DNA from: JAAZLS01 sp964463285
GTDB taxonomy: Bacteria > Bacillota > Dethiobacteria > DTU022
Assembly: GCA_964463285.1 (NCBI GenBank)
Contig: CAYXBB010000004.1
Location: 1 to 64,000, forward strand
Length of the DNA stretch: 64,000 bases
Reading direction: 5' to 3'
The notes beneath the pieces were generated by a model, which ran no database searches, was not told the DNA's origin, and saw only the letters and a list, made by a program, of their open reading frames with translations. The stretch's first letter is position 1. Every line of letters begins with the position of its first letter. The translations under genes were made by a program, and so were the position numbers. This document shows, in pieces, positions 1 to 8,591 of the stretch.

Positions 1-83
1 TGCTTCTTAATTAAAACCTAAAACAATCCAGCCCGATTTGTTGTTGGATCACATGGCGGTTGATGAAGATAAGTTATGAGCAA

Positions 84-122
84 ATAAAAATGATGCTAAA
101 ACACAAATTTTGAGTTTAGCAC
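84..122 (-). terminator. Possible rho-independent terminator after the alcohol dehydrogenase
   Basis: On the minus strand a 7-bp inverted repeat (TGCTAAA at 115-121 against TTTAGCA at 94-100) is followed by a T-rich tract. It lies about 150 bases past the stop of the alcohol dehydrogenase. The stem is AT-rich and weak, so the call is tentative. The rest of positions 1-274 is AT-rich and shows no gene. Confidence 0.35.
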
Positions 123-274
123 CATTTTCAACCTTTTCCAAAGACAGGTTATTTTTTTAATGGGAACATCCTTTATAAACCTATAATAACCTTACAATAA
201 CCCAACACATTCAAAATGATACTGAACATGTTTTTCGAAACATGCCTGTTGTGAATAGCCAATCCCCCTAACAT

Positions 275-1432
275 TTAATAACCTTTGTATGCCCATTCAA
301 ACAGCTTCTTGATATCCTCCTTTCGGCTAGACCTTATATTCAGGGATGTCTGCGGAGCTGCGATTGTTCTTTCCACCATTTCCTCAATCTTATCTCGAGG
401 GCTATCTGTCTCTTTTAAATGTGTGGGGAAACCTGCATCGGTGTAAAGTCTTTTGATAAGGTCTAAAGCGCTTTCAGCCAGCTCGCGCCTATTTTTACTG
501 TAGACATCCCCGCCCATAGCAACAGCAAGATTGGCTGTCCGGTCTACCATCACCGGTAGATTGTATTTCATTACAAAGGGCAACATCAATCCACAAGCGT
601 AGCCATGCGGTAGTTCGTACAATCCGAAAGAGGCAGCGTGAGCCAGCGCCAAACCAGCATTTGCGCAAGCCATGTTGGCCAAAGAACTGCCAATAAGCAT
701 ATTGAGTCTAGCCTCAAGGCAGGGGGTTGCTGCTGCTTGCAGCAGATTACTATAAAGAAGCCTTACTGCCTGCAGGGCTAGTGCGTCAGAAACTGGTGAG
801 GCCTTAACTGTGGAATATGCCTCCACCGCATGTGCCAGTGCATCCATAGAAGAACATACCGCCTGCCAGTAGGGTAGGGTTTTTAACAGCTGCGGGTCTA
901 GGATTGCTACCCGCGGATGATAGGTAGGGCTATAAAATGACATTTTATAGTGGTTATCCTCATCGTTGATGAGAAAATAAGGTGACACCTCACTGCCAGA
1001 ACCAGCCGTTGTTGGGCAGACCACCACCGGTGCCGGCGTTTGCACCGGCCTATTCATACCCTCGTAGTCTCTGATCGAACCGCCGTTAGCCAAAAGCAGC
1101 CCAATAGCTTTGCCAACACAGATGGGGCTGCCGCCGCCAACCACTACTACTGCGTCACAACCAATTTCCTTAGCTAGTGTGTATCCCATATTCACGGTGG
1201 CTATGGTCGGGTCTATTTCTACTTGATCGAACACCTCGTACATAGTTCCCCCAACATTGAGCGATTCTTCGGCAATAAGCGTTGCCCCGGCAAGACGTAC
1301 CCCTTCATCAGTCACCAGCAGCACCCTGGTAGCTCCCAAAGCCTTAATTTCTGCGGCCACCTGTTTAGAACAACCGTTACCAGCTATGATCTTGGTAGGC
1401 AAAAAATAATTAAAACTATCAAGTTTTTCCAT
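275..1432 (-). CDS. Iron-containing (group III) alcohol dehydrogenase
   Basis: A 385-residue protein, full length for the Fe-ADH family, which interconverts alcohols and aldehydes with NAD(P)H in the cytoplasm. The nucleotide-binding GGGSP motif is at residues 99-103 and the family signature PTTAGSGSE at about 140-148. Likely metal ligands are D197 and H201 (in MDALAHAVEAY), H265 and H276 (in LPHGYACG). A GGGAGG ribosome site precedes the ATG. It is the last gene of the minus-strand catabolic cluster, 213 bases after dctM, in a gap with no convincing promoter. Its place next to an aldehyde oxidoreductase suggests reduction of an aldehyde made in the pathway. The actual substrate cannot be read from sequence. 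Confidence 0.9.
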   Translation of the reverse strand: MEKLDSFNYFLPTKIIAGNGCSKQVAAEIKALGATRVLLVTDEGVRLAGATLIAEESLNVGGTMYEVFDQVEIDPTIATVNMGYTLAKEIGCDAVVVVGGGSPICVGKAIGLLLANGGSIRDYEGMNRPVQTPAPVVVCPTTAGSGSEVSPYFLINDEDNHYKMSFYSPTYHPRVAILDPQLLKTLPYWQAVCSSMDALAHAVEAYSTVKASPVSDALALQAVRLLYSNLLQAAATPCLEARLNMLIGSSLANMACANAGLALAHAASFGLYELPHGYACGLMLPFVMKYNLPVMVDRTANLAVAMGGDVYSKNRRELAESALDLIKRLYTDAGFPTHLKETDSPRDKIEEMVERTIAAPQTSLNIRSSRKEDIKKLFEWAYKGY

Positions 1433-1645
1433 TTTCCTTTATTCCTCCCAGAAGATATTTTTAAACCGGGTTAAACCTTTTATCTTTTCGCCCTTTCATA
1501 TACATTATATTTAATCAAACAAATCGCTTTGCCTTCACCAAAATCCCAAGGTCTGTATAATCCTAGATCGTTAAAAAACCTAAAAAGTTTTTCTGCCCAA
1601 ATTGACACAACTGTGCTTATTATAAGTTAGGATATTGTTAGAGTA

Positions 1646-2947
1646 TTATAGTACTCCAGGCAACCAAAGAACAATAAAAGGAAAAACAATAATTAAAGCT
1701 ACAATTGCCACATTACACAAAAGATAAGGTAATGCAGAACTATAAAGTTCTATCATTTTTGTACCTTTTGGTGCGACACCTTTCATTACAAAATGTAGCA
1801 TGCCAAATGGAGGTGTAGTTAGACCCATTTGTATAGCAATTAATACAATAATCCCTAACCATATACCGTTAAATCCAACGGCCTGGGCTATAGGAGTAAA
1901 AATCGGAATGGTAATCATCATAATAGGAACAGATTCTATAAAACACCCCAAGATTACAACCAATACTATCATTAATAGTAATACGCCTATAGGAGGTAAG
2001 TTTAAAGCGATAACCAAATTAACCGTATCAGCAATTAAACCTGTATACGCAAGCAAATAACTGTATACTACAGTGCTACCAATAATTAGCAAAGACATAC
2101 ATGTAATTTTTAATGTACCTTTCATAGAATTAAGGATAACTTTGCGATTAAAACATTTATAAACTGCAGCCAAAACTACAGTGCCAACAGAACCTAGGGC
2201 AGCTGCTTCAGTAGGGGTTGCAATCCCTATCACAAATATCCCTGTAACCAAAAATATAAGCAGACACAATGGCAGCAAATCAGTTATTGCTATCCTAAAT
2301 TTTTCTTTAAAGCTCAAACCAGAAATGTGATATTTTGGGGCTAGAGAAGGATTGCGTTTTAATTTTATAAATATTAACGCCATGTAAGCCAAAGTCATCA
2401 AAATGCCAGGAATTAAACCTGCAATGAGAAGTTTACCTACGGAAATTTCAGCAATGGTAGCATAAATAACAGTTAATGAACTCGGTGGGATTATCATTGC
2501 TAGGCTACTAGAGGCCAAAATGGGGCCAAAGGAAATTTCTCTGCTATAGCCGCGTTCCAACATTTCTGGTAAAATAGTAGTGCCCATAACAGCAATACTA
2601 GCCACAGTAGCTCCACTTAACATACCAAGAAGAGCACCGGTTAAACAAGATAGATAAGATAAGCGTCCATGAATTTCCCCAAAAAGTTTTGAAAGAGCAT
2701 CGATACCCCTTGCGGCTAGACCCGTTTCAAATAATGCTATTCCCATAAACATAAACAGTGGTACTGGAAGCAAACTAAATAATGCAAGAGAATCAAAAAT
2801 GCTTACAATAGACAAATATGGCCCTATAGAAAAACCGAAATATATAATTGAATTCACAAGCAATACCATTAGAAATGCAAACGCAACAGGCACACCTAAA
2901 ACAAGTAATATAATCAACGGTAGAATCAAGTATAAAAATGCTTCCAA
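1646..2947 (-). CDS. dctM: TRAP transporter large permease (DctM family)
   Basis: A 433-residue, very hydrophobic protein with about a dozen membrane segments, typical of the DctM subunit that forms the Na+-coupled channel of tripartite ATP-independent periplasmic (TRAP) transporters. Family features include the N-terminal LGVPVAFAF segment, SGATVASIAVMG near residue 110, and the MGLTTPPFGMLHF stretch near the C-terminus. The start is a TTG preceded by GAGAGAGGT. It follows dctQ and dctP in the usual order P-Q-M and is very AT-rich compared with genes beyond 18 kb. TRAP systems usually import carboxylates; the substrate here is not identifiable. Confidence 0.93.
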   Translation of the reverse strand: MEAFLYLILPLIILLVLGVPVAFAFLMVLLVNSIIYFGFSIGPYLSIVSIFDSLALFSLLPVPLFMFMGIALFETGLAARGIDALSKLFGEIHGRLSYLSCLTGALLGMLSGATVASIAVMGTTILPEMLERGYSREISFGPILASSSLAMIIPPSSLTVIYATIAEISVGKLLIAGLIPGILMTLAYMALIFIKLKRNPSLAPKYHISGLSFKEKFRIAITDLLPLCLLIFLVTGIFVIGIATPTEAAALGSVGTVVLAAVYKCFNRKVILNSMKGTLKITCMSLLIIGSTVVYSYLLAYTGLIADTVNLVIALNLPPIGVLLLMIVLVVILGCFIESVPIMMITIPIFTPIAQAVGFNGIWLGIIVLIAIQMGLTTPPFGMLHFVMKGVAPKGTKMIELYSSALPYLLCNVAIVALIIVFPFIVLWLPGVL

Positions 2948-3027
2948 ATATATTACCTCTCTCTCATATTTGAAATTTAGACATTGGTTTGCATTATTGT
3001 GTTATTCATTTTTATCATATTATTAAA

Positions 3028-3540
3028 CTAGGACTCTTGCCCTGGCGTTTTCCATAGTTCACATAAAAAATAGTAAAAACATAACAAAAACATCACTGGT
3101 ATAAATATTATTATTACATACTTTGGAATTGTTAGGATTGCTGCGATAAGATGCCCATCGATATATGACTTGTAAGCAACTGTCGTTCCGAAATAGCAAA
3201 ATCCCAAACAACATATTGTTCCTATAATGTTTGTTATCTTGTGAACAATTCTTTTGTACTGCGGATTTAAATTGTCAACAATAAAGTCAAGGCTAATATG
3301 GCCACCTATTTTTAAAACCCAAGGGCTGCCCAACATAACGATTATATATATAGCTAGCTCAGTTAGTTCTGTAGACCAACCGACTGCAATGTTAAACACG
3401 TATCGTAAAATTACTGAAATTGTAACCAATAGAACAACAGCTGCTAAAACAACAGCGCCAATAATTGCCATAAGGTCAGTAATAAATACCACACATGATC
3501 TTATTCCAATACTTAATTTTTGCAATTTAGGATTTATCAT
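3028..3540 (-). CDS. dctQ: TRAP transporter small permease (DctQ family)
   Basis: A 170-residue protein with four predicted membrane helices, the size and layout of the DctQ subunit that pairs with DctM. The GWSTELTELAIYIIVMLGSP stretch near residue 55 is characteristic of the family. The ATG has a clear GGAGG site. It sits between dctP and dctM, 80 bases upstream of dctM on the minus strand, so the three are probably co-transcribed. Confidence 0.9.
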   Translation of the reverse strand: MINPKLQKLSIGIRSCVVFITDLMAIIGAVVLAAVVLLVTISVILRYVFNIAVGWSTELTELAIYIIVMLGSPWVLKIGGHISLDFIVDNLNPQYKRIVHKITNIIGTICCLGFCYFGTTVAYKSYIDGHLIAAILTIPKYVIIIFIPVMFLLCFYYFLCELWKTPGQES

Positions 3541-3665
3541 ATATATCCTCCAAATAATTCATCGTAATTTTTCTTTTTGCTCACAGTTATTTTTTAGGGG
3601 ATGAAGGGTGGATCGATTCCCTTCCACCCCCTTTACCTGAAAAATCCTAATTTGTTTTAGCTAGA

Positions 3666-4701
3666 TCATCGGTATACCAGGTTCTTAATTTTCTGAGTAT
3701 ACTCTGGAGACTCTTTTAGTGCTCTATCCCACATGGCGTCATCAGCTATTTTTAAATATGAAAAAGATANNNNNNNNNNTTAAATATTTTTCTGCCTCTG
3801 CAGGGGCGAGCTCGATAATTTCCATCCCCGCTTCTAATAATTTCTTTTCTTCTTCCTCAACTAGACTGGAAAAGTGTTGATACGCATCTTTTTCAGTCTC
3901 TTCGACAATTTTCATCAGTTCAACGCGGATATCCTCCGGCAAACTATTCCACCTATCTGTATTAAAAAACATACTTACCTTAACGTCATAAAAGGCGGGC
4001 TTGACAATATATTTAGTTACATCTGACCAACCATAGTCAGTCACAGCTAGGGTAGTCCAGGCAAATCCATCGACTGTACCCCTTTCCATAGCAGTAAAAA
4101 CATCACCTGCTGGCATTACAACTCTACCGGCTTTAAGGGCTTCAAACAATGGATCATATGTCATAGCAATTCTGAAAGTCTTACCTTTAAAATCATCAAT
4201 GTTTTCGATTTTTTTGTTGCTATATACCTGGTAACTCCAACAATCTCCTGAACCAGTATTACCCATAAAAGTAATATTCAATTTTTTCTCGAATATTTCT
4301 CGCCAAACATCATGTATGCCTTTTTCTCTTTCCTCCCATGCTGTCATTCTTGTAACATAGAAGGTATAAGCCTCTGGCACTAGATGGGCTATACCCCCTG
4401 CATTGGTTTCTAAAATGTCAAAAGCACCTTGACCAAGGAGTTGGGCCTGCTCCTCATATGGAAACACCTCGGGTCCTCCCACGTATTTAATTGTAATGCG
4501 ATCGCCGAGTTTTTCCTTCACTTTATCCATGAATATCCAATAGCCATCATGTTCAGTTGAATTTTTTTGCCAAGCAGAAACAGCCTTTAGTTCAATCATT
4601 TCTAGTGGCTGTTCCGGGTTTTCAGCTTCATTTGCTGGTTTTGCACAGCCCTGAGCTACTAATAATACTAATACCAACAAAACAAATAAATATTTTTTCA
4701 T
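3666..4701 (-). CDS. dctP: TRAP transporter substrate-binding lipoprotein (DctP family), interrupted by an assembly gap
   Basis: This is the extracellular solute-binding subunit of the TRAP system. The chosen start gives a signal peptide beginning MKKYLFVLL with a lipobox ending in VAQGC; GGGGGAG lies just upstream, and this start is better than an in-frame one 45 bases earlier. The DctP domain covers the rest, with FKGKTFRIA and GTVDGFAWT as recognisable family motifs. A run of 10 N (3770-3779) breaks the frame. Beyond it the correct reading resumes as KIADDAMWDRALKESPEY and ends at a TGA at 3666-3668, a normal DctP C-terminus. The non-N bases sum to a multiple of three, so the true gap length must also be a multiple of three (possibly zero or negative). 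Confidence 0.88.
3770..3779. other. Assembly gap (10 N) inside dctP
   Basis: Ten Ns, a common fixed-length scaffold placeholder. Both flanks carry the same ATATTTAA word (minus-strand sense), and both encode Tyr-Leu in the dctP frame. Merging them on that word gives an uninterrupted AEKYLKIADDA. The gap is therefore probably an unmerged contig overlap rather than missing sequence. Confidence 0.85.
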
Positions 4702-4717
4702 AAGAAATCTCCCCCTT

Positions 4718-6541
4718 CTAAATTTCAAGATTCTCATCCAGCTCAAGTTGTTTAAGCTTCTCTATAGTCGGATAGCCTGTTACAGAATCCCAACCACATA
4801 GGTTATAAAAATCAGTTAATAATCCTTCCAATTCTACTACCTGCCCTTTAGTAGGTCCTTCTGCAAATGCATCTTTCAGCAATCTCTTAGGCAAAGTATC
4901 GTCCGACGGATTTAATCCCTCCCTTAAATTAAATATTCGTTCTACAGTGTTAATTCTCTCTCCCATCATCATCAAATCATCTACTGTGTAGTTTGTACCA
5001 ACAGTAGCATTAATCATATTGGCAATGGTCTCGTCTTTAACTCCGATTCCTACAAACGAACACATTATTGATGAGTCATTAAAAGCAGTTCTCCTATCCC
5101 GTGTATGTTTCGTAATTGCAGCTTTGCCTTCATTGGCAAAAGGATCCACCTTACCACTCATTTCAATGCCCACAGTATAACCGCCGGCGTGATGGCATCC
5201 ACCCCTAGATCCACAAGCAAATACCAAGGCCATACTTTTTGCCCCACGGGGATCGTATCCTCCCATTTCCATACCTTTTACATGCATAGCAAAATCGGAA
5301 CTGCCTTGGCCAAAAATTTCAGCCATTTTTTTTGTGCCCAGCGCCAGAATTTTGCCAAAACCCTGCTGATAAGCAATATCCCTAATTAATCCAGAGACAT
5401 ATTTAGACTCACCAAATCTTAATTTGATCCCCCCCGTATCCTTTTTTGTTATAATCCCCCGTTCAAAACACTCGGTGGCAAAGGCAATGCTTACCCCACA
5501 GGACATTGTGTCCAATCCATAACAATCACAAAGCATATCCCAGGCTATAATCGCATTTAAATCTTTTATACCCAGACAAGTGCCAAAAGAATAAACTGTT
5601 TCATATTCAGGGCCATCAGAGAATGCACCTGCATATTTTCCTTCTCGTGACAACATGTATTTTGCACAATTTACAGGGCAGGGAGGGGCACAAGCAGGGG
5701 ATTTTACAACAAAATCGGTATAGACACTCATAATTTTGTTAACCTCAGGATCATAATTTTGACTAAAATTTTTCCAGGGCAAGATACCTTTTTTATTCAT
5801 AGCCTCTACAAAAATACAACTGCCCAAAGTACGCAGCCCCTTTGCAGTAGCAGGGTTTTCTTTCAATTCGCGATAACTTTTTTTTACTGCTTCCATAAAT
5901 TTTTTTCTATCCCGATGTTCAACCTTCTGTGAGCCACGGACTACTATTGCTTTTAAATTTTTGGAACCCATAACAGCGCCAGCACCACCCCTACCCACTG
6001 TACGCCGCTCGTTAAATATACCGGCGTAAACCCCAAGGTTTTCTCCGGCAGGGCCAATACAGGAAACCCTGACCTTAGGATCATTCAATTCTTCCTGAAT
6101 TTGTTCCTCGGTAATATTGGTAGTCATCCCCCAAAATTTGCTGGCATCCCTAAACGACACCTCACTATCCTTGATCAGCAAATAAACTGGTGAGCTGGCT
6201 TTGCCTTCAACAATTACCCCGTTATAACCAGTTTTTCTTAATTCAGGGCCGAAATAACCTCCAGAAAGGCCCATTAGGTAGCACCCCGTTAGGGGTGATT
6301 TTGTGCTAACTAGAAATCGACTACTCCCTGGAGCAGTTGTTCCTGTCAGTGGGCCCGTCAGGTAATACAGTTTGTTTTCAGAGCCTAAAGGATCAATGCC
6401 CCCGGGCAATTCGCGATACATCATAGCCGAACCAAGCCCACGACCGCCTAAAAACATTTCGATATCCTTACTGCTTATTTCCTCCGTACTGGTGCTCCTA
6501 TCACTTAAATTGACCCTTAGCAATCTCTGTGTTTGTAACAT
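4718..6541 (-). CDS. aor: Tungsten-dependent aldehyde:ferredoxin oxidoreductase (AOR family)
   Basis: A 607-residue AOR-family enzyme, which oxidises aldehydes to carboxylates (or the reverse with low-potential ferredoxin) using a tungsten bis-pterin cofactor and one 4Fe-4S cluster. The N-terminal domain has FLGGRGLG near residue 31 and SPLTGCYLMGLSGG near 82. The cluster cysteines appear as CAPPCPVNC (C284, C288, C292), with a likely fourth in SSIMCSFVG near residue 500. The ATG follows AAGGGGGGAG. It is the first gene after a long sigma-54-type leader and ends 16 bases before dctP, so it heads the aor-dctPQM unit. The tungstate importer at 49.4-51.8 kb could supply its metal. Substrate unknown. 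Confidence 0.92.
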   Translation of the reverse strand: MLQTQRLLRVNLSDRSTSTEEISSKDIEMFLGGRGLGSAMMYRELPGGIDPLGSENKLYYLTGPLTGTTAPGSSRFLVSTKSPLTGCYLMGLSGGYFGPELRKTGYNGVIVEGKASSPVYLLIKDSEVSFRDASKFWGMTTNITEEQIQEELNDPKVRVSCIGPAGENLGVYAGIFNERRTVGRGGAGAVMGSKNLKAIVVRGSQKVEHRDRKKFMEAVKKSYRELKENPATAKGLRTLGSCIFVEAMNKKGILPWKNFSQNYDPEVNKIMSVYTDFVVKSPACAPPCPVNCAKYMLSREGKYAGAFSDGPEYETVYSFGTCLGIKDLNAIIAWDMLCDCYGLDTMSCGVSIAFATECFERGIITKKDTGGIKLRFGESKYVSGLIRDIAYQQGFGKILALGTKKMAEIFGQGSSDFAMHVKGMEMGGYDPRGAKSMALVFACGSRGGCHHAGGYTVGIEMSGKVDPFANEGKAAITKHTRDRRTAFNDSSIMCSFVGIGVKDETIANMINATVGTNYTVDDLMMMGERINTVERIFNLREGLNPSDDTLPKRLLKDAFAEGPTKGQVVELEGLLTDFYNLCGWDSVTGYPTIEKLKQLELDENLEI

Positions 6542-6876
6542 GATTACTCCCCCCTTAGATTATAGATGTTTTTTTATCTACCAAACTAACCCCTTAACAT
6601 GTTTAAACTTAAATATCATCATTAAAACATCCTTTTGGAGGCATATGTTTTGCCCCGTATTGCTATGTACTTACAATAATGGATTATTTTCCTCGTAATC
6701 CTTAGTTCCCACAATAGCATCAGCATTAACTTAATATACTGCCTAAGGAAGTTTGGCTAATTTTTTAGTTAGGAAAGATTGGTACGTATCAACAAATTTT
6801 ATTCTGGAAGATGATATCAACCGATTTCTGTTACGATTGCTATTTCTGCTACGTCATCATAATTGTATAATTATAG
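6542..6876 (-). other. Long AT-rich 5' leader of the aor-dctPQM unit
   Basis: If transcription starts about 12 bases after the -12 element of the sigma-54 promoter at 6888-6903, the transcript has roughly 335 untranslated bases before aor. I see no gene and no recognisable riboswitch here. On the plus strand, a sigma-54-like word at 6639-6654 has no gene downstream. Confidence 0.5.
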
Positions 6877-6887
6877 ATACAAATAAC

Positions 6888-6903
6888 TGCAAAGAACGTG
6901 CCA
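6888..6903 (-). promoter_or_regulatory. Sigma-54 (-24/-12) promoter upstream of aor
   Basis: On the minus strand this reads TGGCACGTTCTTTGCA, a full match to the sigma-54 consensus TGGCAC-N5-TTGCA with the required GG-N10-GC spacing. It points towards aor, 347 bases away, and lies in a gene-free interval. A palindromic candidate activator site lies 343 bases further upstream. Confidence 0.8.
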
Positions 6904-7245
6904 CGTCAAGAAACTGATTCCCTCACCTCTTATTTCTTAAGGCATAGCGGTAATTGATAAAAACATCAGCGTGTTTTCTTAAATTTCACCGAAACCTAAG
7001 TAATTCATGTTTTTGGGGAGACATTTGGCGGCAATTGGGATTACCCATTGTTTCAGATAGATCTATAAAGCTATTAAATAATTTTGTGGTCTAAATTCCC
7101 CTCCAGATTTATCATCGTTATTTAGACTGTTTTACCCTATTTTCCTTTTCCTAATTCCTGCATTTTTCTCTATTTGGTTCGCACCCCATTTTATGGACAT
7201 TAGAAACGTGTGATAAACTGCGGAAAAAACCTGCCCATAAGATAT

Positions 7246-7283
7246 GTGTGCATTCAAACACGTTGTAGTGCAAAAATGCACAC
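7246..7283. promoter_or_regulatory. Candidate enhancer (activator-binding) site for the aor sigma-54 promoter
   Basis: A perfect 9-bp inverted repeat, GTGTGCATT (7246-7254) and AATGCACAC (7275-7283), with arm centres 29 bases apart. The same 37-base pattern, with matching ends TGTGCATT and TGCACAC and the same length, recurs at 16768-16804 between two other sigma-54 promoters. This supports a shared enhancer-binding protein. A short open frame across 7132-7395 is judged spurious. Confidence 0.6.
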
Positions 7284-7391
7284 CATCCCTCTCAATATAT
7301 TGTTGAAACAACGGTAACTTCCATTGTAAATAGGGGGCTGCCGGATTATTTGAAATTTCGAGGGGAAATAAAAGCCCGAAAGATTCTACAA

Positions 7392-8567
7392 TCATTTAGC
7401 GGTTGCTTGTGATTGATTTAGAAGGGATAATACAAGATAACTCAAACAGGAACATCCTGTAACCAAAACATCCGTTGGAAAAGAAAAGTTGGGATTATGA
7501 AGCGGAGGGTTATCCCGATCCGGAAAAGCACAACCAAGCCGAAAAAGTAGCGAGGGAATTTGCTGTGCTATAAAAGCAAAATCATCCGAACCCATAATAG
7601 GTTCTTTTATTTCAACAAGATTAGTATCAAGAGCCTTTTTTAGTTCATTATAACAGAGCTCTGTTAAGTTATAATCATTAATCACCGGAGGGTAACCGTT
7701 TTTAATATCAGTTCGCAAGTTAGCGCCATATTGAATTGCTGTACCTTTACCAATCTCTTTCAGGCGGTGGTGAATTATTTTACGTGTTGATTCTTTCAAA
7801 CAGCGCAGGCTGCCCTCCATTATAACTTGTTCGGAAATAACATTAGGGGCTTCGCCTCCTAAAACCTTGCCTACAGTAATTACGGCCGCTTCCCCGGGAG
7901 GCACATTCCTAGACACTAAATGTTGCAAATTTAAAATAAAGGACGCAGCGGCGACCACAGCATCCACAGTCTGGTGGGGATATGCCCCATGTCCTCCTTG
8001 CCCGGTTACAGTAATTTCAAAAATATCGAGATATGCATTAAGCTGCCCTCCCCGCAAGGCAACTACCCCAAGAGGATATTTAGGATCAAGATGAAGAGCT
8101 AAGGCGCATTCGGCATTAATTAATGCTCCCTCTTTTACCATCAAGTGAGCACCTCCCGGACCCTCCTCCCCAGGCTGGAAAAGAACCCTTACCTCACCGA
8201 TCCAGCAATCTATTTTTTTAAGCAACGCAAGTGTACCCAAAGCCATAGCCATATGTGCATCATGCCCGCAAACATGTGCAATGTATATATTTTTCCCATC
8301 GTTTATGGGCAATGCATCCATATCGGCACGGATTACTATTACCGGTCCTTTCCCTTTTATATCTCCCTTAAGTCGAGCAACAATACCCGAACCACCAGCA
8401 TAACCTGTTTTTAAAGGCACGCCCAATTCTTGTAAGGTTACCTTTATAAAGGAAGAAGTTCGAGGTAAATCAAGCCCGGCTTCGGGAACCTTTTTTAATC
8501 CCCGAAGCCAGTGCATCATAAAAGGCTGTAGCTGTTGAGCTCGCAAAACAATTTCATTAAAATCCAT
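7392..8567 (-). CDS. M20-family amidohydrolase (N-acyl amino acid / hippurate hydrolase type)
   Basis: A 391-residue cytoplasmic metallo-amidohydrolase of the M20D type, which cleaves amide bonds. The motif HVCGHDAHMAM (near residue 98) carries the first metal ligands, and FQPGEEGPGGA holds the catalytic Glu pair. The dimerisation insert includes GQGGHGAYPH. GSDDFAF and the C-terminal PPLHNPNFSF complete the metal site. A GGAGG site precedes the ATG. It lies 24 bases after the molybdenum hydroxylase large subunit and is the last gene before the 850-base regulatory interval. In this context it may open a cyclic or acyl amide formed from a heterocycle; that role is inference. Confidence 0.9.
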   Translation of the reverse strand: MDFNEIVLRAQQLQPFMMHWLRGLKKVPEAGLDLPRTSSFIKVTLQELGVPLKTGYAGGSGIVARLKGDIKGKGPVIVIRADMDALPINDGKNIYIAHVCGHDAHMAMALGTLALLKKIDCWIGEVRVLFQPGEEGPGGAHLMVKEGALINAECALALHLDPKYPLGVVALRGGQLNAYLDIFEITVTGQGGHGAYPHQTVDAVVAAASFILNLQHLVSRNVPPGEAAVITVGKVLGGEAPNVISEQVIMEGSLRCLKESTRKIIHHRLKEIGKGTAIQYGANLRTDIKNGYPPVINDYNLTELCYNELKKALDTNLVEIKEPIMGSDDFAFIAQQIPSLLFRLGCAFPDRDNPPLHNPNFSFPTDVLVTGCSCLSYLVLSLLNQSQATAK

Positions 8568-8591
8568 TTTTAGGAAACCTCCAGCAACCTA

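Noticed and set aside
1561..1620. TTGACA near 1600 followed by TATAAG as a promoter
   Set aside because: Spacing is about 13 bases and it points along the plus strand, where no gene follows.
6639..6654. AGGCATATGTTTTGCC, a sigma-54-like word on the plus strand
   Set aside because: No plus-strand gene follows for 10 kb and two consensus positions are wrong.
7132..7395. 87-codon frame on the minus strand between the amidohydrolase and aor
   Set aside because: No ribosome site, unfamiliar sequence, and it covers the palindromic enhancer-like element; best explained as a regulatory interval.
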